Assembly: GCA_030626085.1 (NCBI GenBank)
Contig: DAOUPQ010000103.1
Coordinates: 1-6,864, forward strand
From: Flavobacteriia bacterium
GTDB taxonomy: Bacteria > Bacteroidota > Bacteroidia > Flavobacteriales > Flavobacteriaceae
Reading direction: 5' to 3'
Length of the DNA: 6,864 bases
Shown here: positions 1 to 6,102 of the stretch, in pieces
Layout of the letters: every line of letters starts with the position of its first letter
How positions within the stretch are numbered: the first letter of the stretch is position 1
Notes under the pieces: generated by a model
What the model saw: the letters and a program-made list of their open reading frames with translations, nothing else
Databases searched by the model: none
Told to the model about the DNA's origin: nothing
Made by a program: the position numbers and the translations under genes

Positions 1-1358
1 AATCGTAATTGATGTGCCTCACCTGTACCATAAGCATTCTCATCTAAAAATAATTTTAAACCTGCCTTAAAAGCTTCATCTCCAATATATGCTCTTAACA
101 TATGTAAAATTGCACCTCCTTTATTATAGGACACGGCATCAAACATATCTTCACGACTATTATAATGAAAACGTACCAGATCTTTTAATTCATTTCCCCC
201 GGCTAAATAGCCATCAATTTCATCATGTCTATGGGCATCAGCCTGATCACTGCCATACTTGTATTCAATCCATAAATATTCACTGTAATTGGCAAAGGAT
301 TCGTTAATCGTTAAATTACTCCAACTCTCAGTAGTTACCAGATCACCAAACCAATGATGAAATAGTTCATGTGCTATTGTGTATTCCCAGGTATTTTCAT
401 CAATTAACTGGCCAGATACCTGATATGCCATATCATTGTGTAGTACCGCTGTAGTATTTTCCATTGCTCCACTCACAAAATCCCTTCCAACAATTTGCGC
501 ATATTTGGGCCAAACATAAGGCACACCTGTATAATCAGAGTAAAATTGTATCATTTCAGGAGTCAATCCAAAGATTTCTCTTGCATAAGGCTCATACTCT
601 TTTTCAACATAATAATCAACAGCAATATTTTTCCATTTATCTTTAATTATACTGTATTCACCAATACCCATAAAAAATAAATAAGGTGCATGTTTTTGAT
701 CTAATTTCCAATAATCTGTACGTGTTCCATTTTTATTCTTTGTTTGTTTTAGCAATAAACCATTTGATAATGTAACATATTTATCTTGTACGGTAATAAA
801 AATTTCTTGAGTTGTTTTTTGATTTGGAGAATCGATCGTTGGAAACCAGCAACTACTCGATTCTGTTTCTCCTTGTGTCCAAATTTGAGTAGGTTTATCA
901 GGATCTGTCCCGTCAGGGTCAATAAAGTACAAACCTTTAGCATCATTGATCGCAGCACTTCCCTCTTGTTCTATTTCTTCAGGACGAGCTGTATATTTTA
1001 TATAAATATTGTAGTTATCATCTTTACCAAAAGTATTTCCCAGATTAATCTTTATTTCTTTACCATCATATTCATATTTCAGATCTTTTCCATTTTTTGA
1101 AACTTTATGGATCAACATTCCTTTGGCATCAAGCGTAAGTGTATTTGTTGTATAAAAATAAGGTTTTAAGGTTAGCCAGGCTTCTCCTAATAAATGACGT
1201 TTTGTATAGTCAAATTCGACCTTTAATTTTGTATGAATCAGTTCATTGATCTTTTCTCTTTCGACCCTGTAAGCAGTATTTATTTCTTTTGAATCCTGAG
1301 CATTTGCAACAAAAATGCTCAAAAAAGTAAATAGCAATATAATTTGAATCTTCATCAT
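1..1358 (-). CDS. Secreted M1 family zinc metallopeptidase (aminopeptidase), 3' end cut by window edge
   Basis: The open frame runs uninterrupted for 452 codons from 1358 to the left border, so the C-terminus is missing. M1 enzymes remove N-terminal amino acids from peptides. Residues 1-20 form a signal peptide (K3, hydrophobic core 4-18, A-N-A before Q21), so the mature protein should be periplasmic or secreted. Residues about 25-230 form the N-terminal beta domain. The catalytic thermolysin-like domain follows, with the substrate-binding GAMEN motif at 297-301, the zinc site HELFH at 330-334 with catalytic E331, the third zinc ligand E353 in NESF exactly 18 residues after H334, and the transition-state tyrosine Y411 in SYNKGG. 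All key residues are intact, so the enzyme should be active. The start is MMK; ATG at 1355 is equally possible. It is separated from the upstream operon by a terminator and has its own promoter. Any C-terminal helical or sorting domain lies outside the window. Confidence 0.95.
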   Translation of the reverse strand, partial: MMKIQIILLFTFLSIFVANAQDSKEINTAYRVEREKINELIHTKLKVEFDYTKRHLLGEAWLTLKPYFYTTNTLTLDAKGMLIHKVSKNGKDLKYEYDGKEIKINLGNTFGKDDNYNIYIKYTARPEEIEQEGSAAINDAKGLYFIDPDGTDPDKPTQIWTQGETESSSCWFPTIDSPNQKTTQEIFITVQDKYVTLSNGLLLKQTKNKNGTRTDYWKLDQKHAPYLFFMGIGEYSIIKDKWKNIAVDYYVEKEYEPYAREIFGLTPEMIQFYSDYTGVPYVWPKYAQIVGRDFVSGAMENTTAVLHNDMAYQVSGQLIDENTWEYTIAHELFHHWFGDLVTTESWSNLTINESFANYSEYLWIEYKYGSDQADAHRHDEIDGYLAGGNELKDLVRFHYNSREDMFDAVSYNKGGAILHMLRAYIGDEAFKAGLKLFLDENAYGTGEAHQLR

Positions 1359-1382
1359 ACTAATAATTTGATTAAAAAAAGA

Positions 1383-1409
1383 CAAATATATAGTTTTAGA
1401 AGCAAACAA
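1383..1409 (-). promoter_or_regulatory. Bacteroidota-type promoter for the M1 peptidase gene
   Basis: On the minus strand, TATATTTG (1390-1383) matches the -7 consensus TAnnTTTG exactly. A TTG (1409-1407) lies 16 nt upstream, slightly short of the usual spacing. The element sits about 25 nt upstream of the start codon and downstream of the terminator of the preceding operon, so independent transcription of the peptidase is plausible. This is a motif match only. Confidence 0.5.
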
Positions 1410-1427
1410 AATCGTTAAAAAATGGTT

Positions 1428-1463
1428 AAAAAAAGCTGTTTTAGAATTTTTCTAAAACAGCTT
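1428..1463 (-). terminator. Rho-independent terminator of the sigma/DUF4252 operon
   Basis: A perfect 14-bp inverted repeat (arms 1433-1446 and 1450-1463, left arm AAGCTGTTTTAGAA) encloses a 3-nt loop. Read on the minus strand, the hairpin runs straight into a T run (complement of the seven A at 1428-1434). It lies about 50 nt beyond the stop of the last DUF4252 gene and upstream of the M1 promoter, which is where the operon's transcript should end. The plus-strand side has no comparable T run, so it works best leftwards. Confidence 0.88.
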
Positions 1464-1515
1464 AAATATTTTATTTTTACTTTAAAAACCACCTGTTTAG
1501 TGGGTTCTATATTAC

Positions 1516-2064
1516 TTAGTTAATATCTTTTACAATGCTTTCAAGCTGAGAAAAGATAGGATTATCCTCATCAATACGATCAATATTGTCAATCAATTTA
1601 ATAATTTTATCAGGCTGCATGTTATCACCAATAACTCTCGCCAATGCAAAACCCTTTTCATTATCTGATGCATAAACAATTACTTCATCAATTGAATCAT
1701 CATCACCCAAATATTTTACAATAACATTTGCATTTTTATGCTTTACACGAATCAATTCGTTAAATTTTTTGTTTTTGAGGATGTGTTTAACTTTTTCAGT
1801 TTCTATTTTAAATTCGGCTTTATTCTCATTATTTATTTTAAAAGCCAATACATTTAATTTTTTAAGAGATTTAAATGTATTTAAAGTTTCAGAACTTACA
1901 CCTTCCTTTAAACTAATGATACTAGCAGGAATATCAATTGATATAAAATTGTTGCTTTCATGCTTTTCAATATAATATTGTTGTAAACTTTGTTCTTTAT
2001 TACATGATTTTAATACAAATCCCGAAACTATTATTACGGAAAATACTATGATAAACTGTTTCAT
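1516..2064 (-). CDS. DUF4252 family protein, predicted lipoprotein
   Basis: This 182-aa exported protein has no known biochemical function. Residues 1-20 form a signal sequence (K2, hydrophobic 4-17) ending in L18-K19-S20-C21, a loose lipobox typical of Bacteroidota, so C21 is the likely lipidated residue and the protein an envelope lipoprotein. The mature part matches my recollection of the DUF4252 family: an N-terminal segment ending near ISIDIP (41-46), then an alpha/beta core with KKLNVLAFKI (68-77), a charged helix around 84-106, and the strand/turn segment VIVKYLGDDD-IDEVIVYASD (114-134) followed by GFALARVIGD (138-147). It aligns along its core with the product of the gene 21 bp upstream, so the two look like paralogues. 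It is the last gene of the operon, followed by a terminator. The family call comes from recalled sequence patterns, not a search. Confidence 0.85.
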   Translation of the reverse strand: MKQFIIVFSVIIVSGFVLKSCNKEQSLQQYYIEKHESNNFISIDIPASIISLKEGVSSETLNTFKSLKKLNVLAFKINNENKAEFKIETEKVKHILKNKKFNELIRVKHKNANVIVKYLGDDDSIDEVIVYASDNEKGFALARVIGDNMQPDKIIKLIDNIDRIDEDNPIFSQLESIVKDIN

Positions 2065-2085
2065 TTATTTTAATTTTAAAATTCT

Positions 2086-2592
2086 TTACTTCACCTTTTT
2101 TAATTCATCTCCTCCGGGAAGATCCATTTTATCAGTTAATTTAGATACTTGTCTAAGATCTATGTTTCCGGTTAATGAAATAATCACTGTTTCTTCTGAA
2201 CTATCATTAACAAACATAAATAACTCTTTAACAAAATTATCATTACTTCCTTCTCTAACATATATTTTTACACGATCATTACCATCTTTAATTCGCATTA
2301 ATTCTTCTAAATTTGCACTTTTAAGATACTTTTGTGCCTCTAATTGCATTTGTTTGGCAACAGATGCATCTTCAGTTGCAAAAACCTTTAAAGTCTCAAT
2401 GTTCTTTATCAGATCTAAATATTCTTCATCCGATTCGGCACCAATTTTACTCATCAATGCAAATGCTTTTTGATTGACGATAATTGAGGTCACTCCATCT
2501 ATATCTTCAAATTTATCAAATTGTGATTGGGCAAATGTAAAAATCGGAGCCATTACAAAAATGATTACTAATATTAAATTTCTTATTTTCAT
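2086..2592 (-). CDS. DUF4252 family protein, predicted periplasmic
   Basis: This 168-aa protein has a cleavable signal peptide (K2/R4, hydrophobic 6-19, T-F-A before Q22) and no cysteine at the cleavage site, so it is predicted to be soluble in the periplasm or secreted. After a short acidic stretch comes the DUF4252-like core: ETLKVFAT (66-73), a helix about 76-92, LEELMRIKD (95-103), VKIYVREG (108-115), ELFMFVND (123-130), VIISLTGNIDL (136-146). The order of strands and helices matches the downstream paralogue at 1516-2064. Function is unknown. It lies 22 bp downstream of the membrane anti-sigma candidate, in the sigma operon. The upstream bases include AAAAAGAA, a weak purine-rich ribosome-binding region. 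Confidence 0.85.
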   Translation of the reverse strand: MKIRNLILVIIFVMAPIFTFAQSQFDKFEDIDGVTSIIVNQKAFALMSKIGAESDEEYLDLIKNIETLKVFATEDASVAKQMQLEAQKYLKSANLEELMRIKDGNDRVKIYVREGSNDNFVKELFMFVNDSSEETVIISLTGNIDLRQVSKLTDKMDLPGGDELKKVK

Positions 2593-2614
2593 GATTCTTT
2601 TTATTTAATTGTTT

Positions 2615-3043
2615 CTATTTATTAGTTATAAAAATTCTGTTTTGTGTATTTTCAAATGTTTTTAATTGTGCTACCGCTTTAGTACCTTTATTCAAATTAT
2701 AAGAAATTAAATTTAGAGCTTTTTGAGTTTCCATAAAAGCTAATCTAGCCTCTTCCTTTTCTCTTACATTATTTTGATGAATTGTATAGATACTAATCAT
2801 TAATATTAAAGCTGCAGCTATCGATAACCATCGTAAATTATATTGTTTTTTAGATAAAGTAATTGATTTACTAACCCTTTCTAATTTACTGTTTGAAAAG
2901 TAATTAAATAAATATTTATACTCTTTTAAATGTATAGGACTATCATCTTGTAAAAAAAACTTTTTTAAGACCTTCTCTTCTTGCAAAGTAGTTTCTGCAT
3001 TTAAATATTTTTCAATTAATTTTTCTATTTTAAACAATTCCAT
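2615..3043 (-). CDS. Single-pass membrane protein, probable anti-sigma factor
   Basis: This 142-aa protein has a cytoplasmic-type N-terminal half (1-70), one transmembrane helix at about 72-88 (WLSIAAALILMISIYTI) and an extracytoplasmic C-terminal tail of about 50 residues rich in helix formers (KEEARLAFMETQKALNLIS, 96-114). The N-terminal pattern IEKYLNAETTLQEEKVLKKFF (8-30) followed by LKEYKYLFNYF (39-49) resembles small membrane proteins found next to sigma factors in Bacteroidota. Its start codon overlaps the sigma gene by 14 bp, suggesting translational coupling and matched stoichiometry, as is usual for a sigma/anti-sigma pair. There is no cysteine in the protein, so it is not a zinc (ZAS) anti-sigma factor. 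The role is inferred from topology and position; it could instead be another regulator or sensor. Confidence 0.75.
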   Translation of the reverse strand: MELFKIEKLIEKYLNAETTLQEEKVLKKFFLQDDSPIHLKEYKYLFNYFSNSKLERVSKSITLSKKQYNLRWLSIAAALILMISIYTIHQNNVREKEEARLAFMETQKALNLISYNLNKGTKAVAQLKTFENTQNRIFITNK

Positions 3044-3539
3044 AATTCTGTTTTTTTATAAAATTATCTCTTAATGTTTTTCTGGCTCTTGATAATGCAA
3101 CCCTGATCGCAGTAGGCTCCATATTCATTATTTTTCCAATTTCCTGATACTCATAATTCTCAATATCCCTTAGTTGTACAATCATTTTTTGTTTTTCAGG
3201 CAGATCGTCAATCATTTTTTTTATGATATTTGCACTATCATTATACTCAATCTTTTTTTGTAATGAAGCACTTTCATCTTTATAATTACTGTGTATAAGT
3301 GTCAGATTTGAAGCTCTTTTAGATTTTAACTGATCTAAACAATAATTTTTTGTCATTCTCATGGCATATGCCTCAACATTGTCATAAGTTTCAATCTTAG
3401 ATCTATTCTTCCAGAGCTTAAAATATAGTTCCTGTGTTGCATCCTCAGCTTCATCCCTCGAAACCAATAGGCGTTTTGCCAACCGATATACTTTATCTTT
3501 AAAAGGTAAAACTATTTTTAAAAATTCTGATTGATTCAT
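3030..3539 (-). CDS. ECF-type RNA polymerase sigma-70 factor
   Basis: With the start chosen here the protein has 169 aa, normal for a two-domain ECF sigma factor. Region sigma-2 spans about residues 6-75: the core-binding pattern DEAEDATQELYFKLW (30-44) and the -10 reading segment YAMRMTKNYCLDQLKSKR (58-75). After a linker, sigma-4 spans about 104-160 with LPEKQKMIVQLRDIE and the helix-turn-helix YQEIGKIMNMEPTAIRVALSRARK. It would direct RNA polymerase to a specific set of envelope-related promoters. An in-frame ATG at 3560 would add seven residues. MNQSEF at 3539 is preferred because the predicted promoter places transcription start near 3572, leaving only about 12 nt of leader for the longer form. 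It is the first gene of a four-gene operon and probably controls itself. Confidence 0.93.
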   Translation of the reverse strand: MNQSEFLKIVLPFKDKVYRLAKRLLVSRDEAEDATQELYFKLWKNRSKIETYDNVEAYAMRMTKNYCLDQLKSKRASNLTLIHSNYKDESASLQKKIEYNDSANIIKKMIDDLPEKQKMIVQLRDIENYEYQEIGKIMNMEPTAIRVALSRARKTLRDNFIKKQNYGIV

Positions 3540-3578
3540 TTTATTACTATCAAAAATCATTTCGATCTACAACATTAC

Positions 3579-3603
3579 GACGAGTAAGTTACAAATTTGT
3601 TAC
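3579..3603 (-). promoter_or_regulatory. ECF-type promoter (GTAAC-N16-CGTC) of the sigma operon
   Basis: On the minus strand GTAAC (3603-3599) and CGTC (3582-3579) are exactly 16 nt apart. This is the general architecture of ECF promoters, with an AAC-containing -35 and a CGT-type -10. Expected transcription start is near 3572. A second GTAAC copy (3592-3588) lies 11 bp downstream of the first. No exact TAnnTTTG element is seen for this operon. This suggests the sigma factor transcribes its own operon. Confidence 0.6.
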
Positions 3604-3631
3604 ACACAATTATTATATGCAATAGATTTTG
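3597..3631 (+). promoter_or_regulatory. Possible promoter for the S41 peptidase gene
   Basis: TTG (3597-3599), then 23 nt, then TAGATTTTG (3623-3631) approximate the TTG/TAnnTTTG pattern, with one extra T in the -7 box. It would leave a leader of about 28 nt that is A-rich before the ATG at 3665. The TTG overlaps the -35 element of the divergent sigma promoter by one base. The match is imperfect, so this is tentative. Confidence 0.35.
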
Positions 3632-3664
3632 TAAATTGTGCCCTTAAATTAAAAAAAATCAAAA

Positions 3665-5173
3665 ATGATCTTAAAGAAAAAGTTTTTACCATACCTATTA
3701 ATTTTTAGTGTCGTATTTTTTATTAATTGCAGTAGTGATGATGTTGATCCTGATCCACCAAATAATGACGTTGAATTAGACAATGAAATTAATGATTTTG
3801 TATGGAGAGGTATGAATGCTAATTATTACTGGCAAGAAAATGTGTCAAATCTGGCTGACACTAAGAATGATGATAAAAATGAATACCACACCTATCTAAA
3901 TGGATATTCTGAACCTGATGATCTATTTGAAAAATTATTATTTGAAAAAGGTCTCACCGACAGATTTTCATGGTTTATTGAAGATTATGAAGAACAAAAT
4001 GCATCATTTAGAGGTGTTACTGATTCTTTTGGTTTTGATTTTGGTTTAGCAATATTATGTGAAAACTGTAATGAAGTTATTGGTTATGTTACTTATGTTG
4101 TACCAAATTCACCCGCTTCTGATGCTAATATGAAAAGAGGAGATATTTTTTATAAATTTAATGATGTTGAATTAAATATTAACAATTATACAATTGTAAA
4201 TGCCTATTATACAGATGATAATATTTCTTTGGATTTTGCAACTATTCCAGATGGTGTGATTACACCAAATGATGTAAAGGTTTCCCTTACAATTAGAGAA
4301 GTTATTGAAAATCCTGTATTTTATTCTGATATCATTACTAATAGTCAGGGAACAAAAATAGGGTACCTTGTGTATAATGGTTTTAAATACACTTTTCATG
4401 AGGAATTAAATAATATTTTTGGTGATTTTAAATCTCAAAATATTCAAGAATTGATCTTAGATTTAAGATATAATGGGGGTGGCTCTGTTTTAACTTCTGC
4501 TTATTTGGCCAGTATGATCTATGCCAACGCGTCAACTACTGAAATTTTTGCAAAATTAGTTTACAATAGTAAATTGTCTGGTGAGAATGGCAATTATCCG
4601 TTTTTCGATGATGCAAGAGTCTATAATCAAGATGGTGATTATACTGGAGCTGATGTTTCTATTAACAGGTTAAACACGCTAAGTAAAATTTATGTTATTA
4701 CTTCTGGAGGAACAGCTTCTGCAAGTGAAATGATTTTAAATGGTTTATCTCCTTTTATGAGTGTTATTAAAATTGGTGAAACAACTTACGGAAAGAATGT
4801 CGGTTCATATACTGTTTATGATTCTCCTGATTATAATAATAACAATGTTAATCCGACCCATAAAAATGCAATGCAACCCATTACTTTTAAAATTTTTAAT
4901 AAGTTAGATCAAAGTGATTACACAAATGGGTTTGAACCTGATTATGAAGTAGTAGAATATGTTTCAGAGATGAAAGCCTTTGGTGATCTAGATGAACCTT
5001 TACTTAAAGCAGCTTTAGATGTAATTTCTGGTGAATCAGCAAAATTATACAATCTAAAAGAACCTGAATTTGGTGGTAAACAATTTTTCAACTCTTTAGA
5101 TAAAAAGCCTCTTTCCAAGGAAATGTATATTATTCCTCAAGAATTTGATCAAAATACTAATGATTTAAACTAA
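3665..5173 (+). CDS. S41 family (C-terminal processing type) serine peptidase, surface or outer-membrane lipoprotein
   Basis: This 502-aa protein opens with a lipoprotein signal (K4-K6, hydrophobic 7-20) and C22. C22 is followed by SSDDVDPD, an acidic tail of the kind that acts as a lipoprotein export signal to the cell surface in Bacteroidota. Residues about 38-105 resemble the S41 N-terminal helical domain (DFVWRGMNANYYWQ). Residues about 118-212 form a PDZ domain (VVPNSPASDANMKRGDIF, 145-162) that would bind C-terminal peptide tails. The protease core follows, with LDLRYNGGG (265-273), the nucleophile S352 within TSGGTASASE, and the general base K377 in YGKN exactly 25 residues later, the Ser/Lys dyad of the family. 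It is therefore probably active. Length is typical of Bacteroidota members. It is divergent from the ECF sigma operon and abuts the Hsp15-like gene. The substrate is unknown. Confidence 0.93.
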   Translation: MILKKKFLPYLLIFSVVFFINCSSDDVDPDPPNNDVELDNEINDFVWRGMNANYYWQENVSNLADTKNDDKNEYHTYLNGYSEPDDLFEKLLFEKGLTDRFSWFIEDYEEQNASFRGVTDSFGFDFGLAILCENCNEVIGYVTYVVPNSPASDANMKRGDIFYKFNDVELNINNYTIVNAYYTDDNISLDFATIPDGVITPNDVKVSLTIREVIENPVFYSDIITNSQGTKIGYLVYNGFKYTFHEELNNIFGDFKSQNIQELILDLRYNGGGSVLTSAYLASMIYANASTTEIFAKLVYNSKLSGENGNYPFFDDARVYNQDGDYTGADVSINRLNTLSKIYVITSGGTASASEMILNGLSPFMSVIKIGETTYGKNVGSYTVYDSPDYNNNNVNPTHKNAMQPITFKIFNKLDQSDYTNGFEPDYEVVEYVSEMKAFGDLDEPLLKAALDVISGESAKLYNLKEPEFGGKQFFNSLDKKPLSKEMYIIPQEFDQNTNDLN

Positions 5174-5548
5174 ATGCGTATTGATAAGTATTTATGGTGT
5201 ACACGTTATTACAAAACAAGAAATATAGCCACTGAAGCTTGTAAGAAAAAACATGTAAAAATTGATGGATCAAATATAAAACCTGCAAAAGAAGTTTTTG
5301 GTGGTGAAACGATAACGGTGAGAAAAAATCAGATCAATTATCAATTCGAGGTGTTGGATATTCCAAAGAATAGAGTTGGCGCCAAGATTGTTGATCTATA
5401 TAGAAAAGACACTACACCTACTGAAGCTTTTGAAAATCAGGATGTTTTAAATTTTGCTAAAGATTACTATCGAAAAAAAGGTACAGGAAGACCTACGAAA
5501 AAAGACAGGCGAGATCTGGAAGATTACACAACCGATATAGATGATTAA
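5174..5548 (+). CDS. hslR: Hsp15-type S4-domain RNA-binding protein
   Basis: This 124-aa protein starts with an S4 RNA-binding domain (about 1-50; MRIDKYLWCTRYYKTR, then VKIDG and KPAKEV), the compact alpha-L fold shared with ribosomal protein S4. It continues with KNRVGAKIVDLYRKDTT (65-81) and a basic tail GTGRPTKKDRRDLEDY (103-118) characteristic of the Hsp15 family. E. coli Hsp15 binds free 50S subunits still carrying nascent peptidyl-tRNA and helps recycle them; a similar ribosome-rescue role is likely here. The ATG follows the TAA stop of the S41 gene with no bases between, so it is probably co-transcribed and translationally coupled. The symbol is by family resemblance and length. Confidence 0.88.
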   Translation: MRIDKYLWCTRYYKTRNIATEACKKKHVKIDGSNIKPAKEVFGGETITVRKNQINYQFEVLDIPKNRVGAKIVDLYRKDTTPTEAFENQDVLNFAKDYYRKKGTGRPTKKDRRDLEDYTTDIDD

Positions 5549-5575
5549 AAAAAGAATGAAAAGAGAACTTTTTCT

Positions 5576-5583
5576 TATCTTTG
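5576..5583 (+). promoter_or_regulatory. -7 element of a promoter for the phosphoribosyltransferase gene
   Basis: TATCTTTG is an exact TAnnTTTG match in the 56-bp gap after the Hsp15-like gene, 21 bp ahead of the ATG. No TTG is found at the expected -33 distance, where the sequence is A-rich, so the promoter is incomplete by motif. Read-through from the S41/hslR transcript is also possible, since no GC-rich terminator hairpin is seen in the gap. Confidence 0.45.
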
Positions 5584-5604
5584 AAATGAAAACTAGCCGC
5601 AAAA

Positions 5605-6102
5605 ATGAAAAAATCTATTATACTTACCAGCGAAGAAATTTCTTTTAAAATTAGAAGAATTGCCTACCAAATTTATGAAAATAACATTGATGAAAAAGAG
5701 ATTATCATTGCGGGAATTAGTGAAAATGGTTATTATTTTGCAAAAAAAATAAAAAGTGTTCTTGAAAATATCTCTGAAATAAAAACAGAATTATGTGAAG
5801 TAAAAATCAATAAAAGAAATCCTTTGGAGCTAATTACTACTTCAATAGCTCCAGATATTTATAAAAATAAATCATTAATTTTAGTAGATGATGTTTTAAA
5901 TACCGGAACAACTTTAATGTATGCTGTTAAACATTTTTTAGATATTCCCTTAAAACAGTTTAAAACTGCAGTTTTAGTAAACAGAAATCACAAAAAATAT
6001 CCAATTAAAGCTGATTTTAAAGGAATCTCTTTATCTACTTCATTACAAGAACACATAACATTTGAAGTTACAAAAAAAGGTGCTATTGTTTACCTAGATT
6101 AG
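5605..6102 (+). CDS. PyrR-like type I phosphoribosyltransferase
   Basis: This 165-aa protein has the type I PRTase fold. The PRPP-binding signature LILVDDVLNTGTTL is at residues 91-104, with the acidic pair D95-D96. The flanking pattern resembles PyrR: an N-terminal ILTSEEISFKIRRIAYQI (6-23), the IIAGISENGYYFA segment (34-46), and after the PRPP loop AVLVNRNHKKYPIKADFKG (122-140), comparable to the VDRGHRELPIRADYVG stretch of PyrR. PyrR proteins convert uracil and PRPP to UMP, and in Gram-positive bacteria also bind pyr mRNA as attenuators. Whether this homologue binds RNA or is a plain uracil or purine salvage enzyme cannot be told. It lies away from any pyrimidine gene, after hslR, and its stop overlaps the convergent shikimate kinase gene by 9 bp. 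Confidence 0.85.
   Translation: MKKSIILTSEEISFKIRRIAYQIYENNIDEKEIIIAGISENGYYFAKKIKSVLENISEIKTELCEVKINKRNPLELITTSIAPDIYKNKSLILVDDVLNTGTTLMYAVKHFLDIPLKQFKTAVLVNRNHKKYPIKADFKGISLSTSLQEHITFEVTKKGAIVYLD

Noticed and set aside
786..1100. Plus-strand 104-codon frame opposite the M1 gene, and other frames at 89-307, 464-680 and 749-958
   Set aside because: All lie opposite or out of frame with the M1 peptidase coding sequence, which has every catalytic motif in frame; their translations are low-complexity and resemble no family.
2048..2473. Plus-strand 141-codon frame across the DUF4252 genes (and a similar one at 1769-1975)
   Set aside because: Shadow of the antisense DUF4252 genes; rich in Ser/Leu/Phe as expected of a complement frame, with no promoter or ribosome-binding context.
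4172..4399. Minus-strand 75-codon frame inside the S41 gene
   Set aside because: Antisense shadow of the PDZ and linker region, Ile/Asn/Cys-rich with no recognisable pattern.
5549..5577. Possible terminator after hslR (AAAAAG ... CTTTTT)
   Set aside because: The would-be stem is only A/T pairs with one G-C and a loop of about 13 nt; it looks like AT-rich background, not a terminator.
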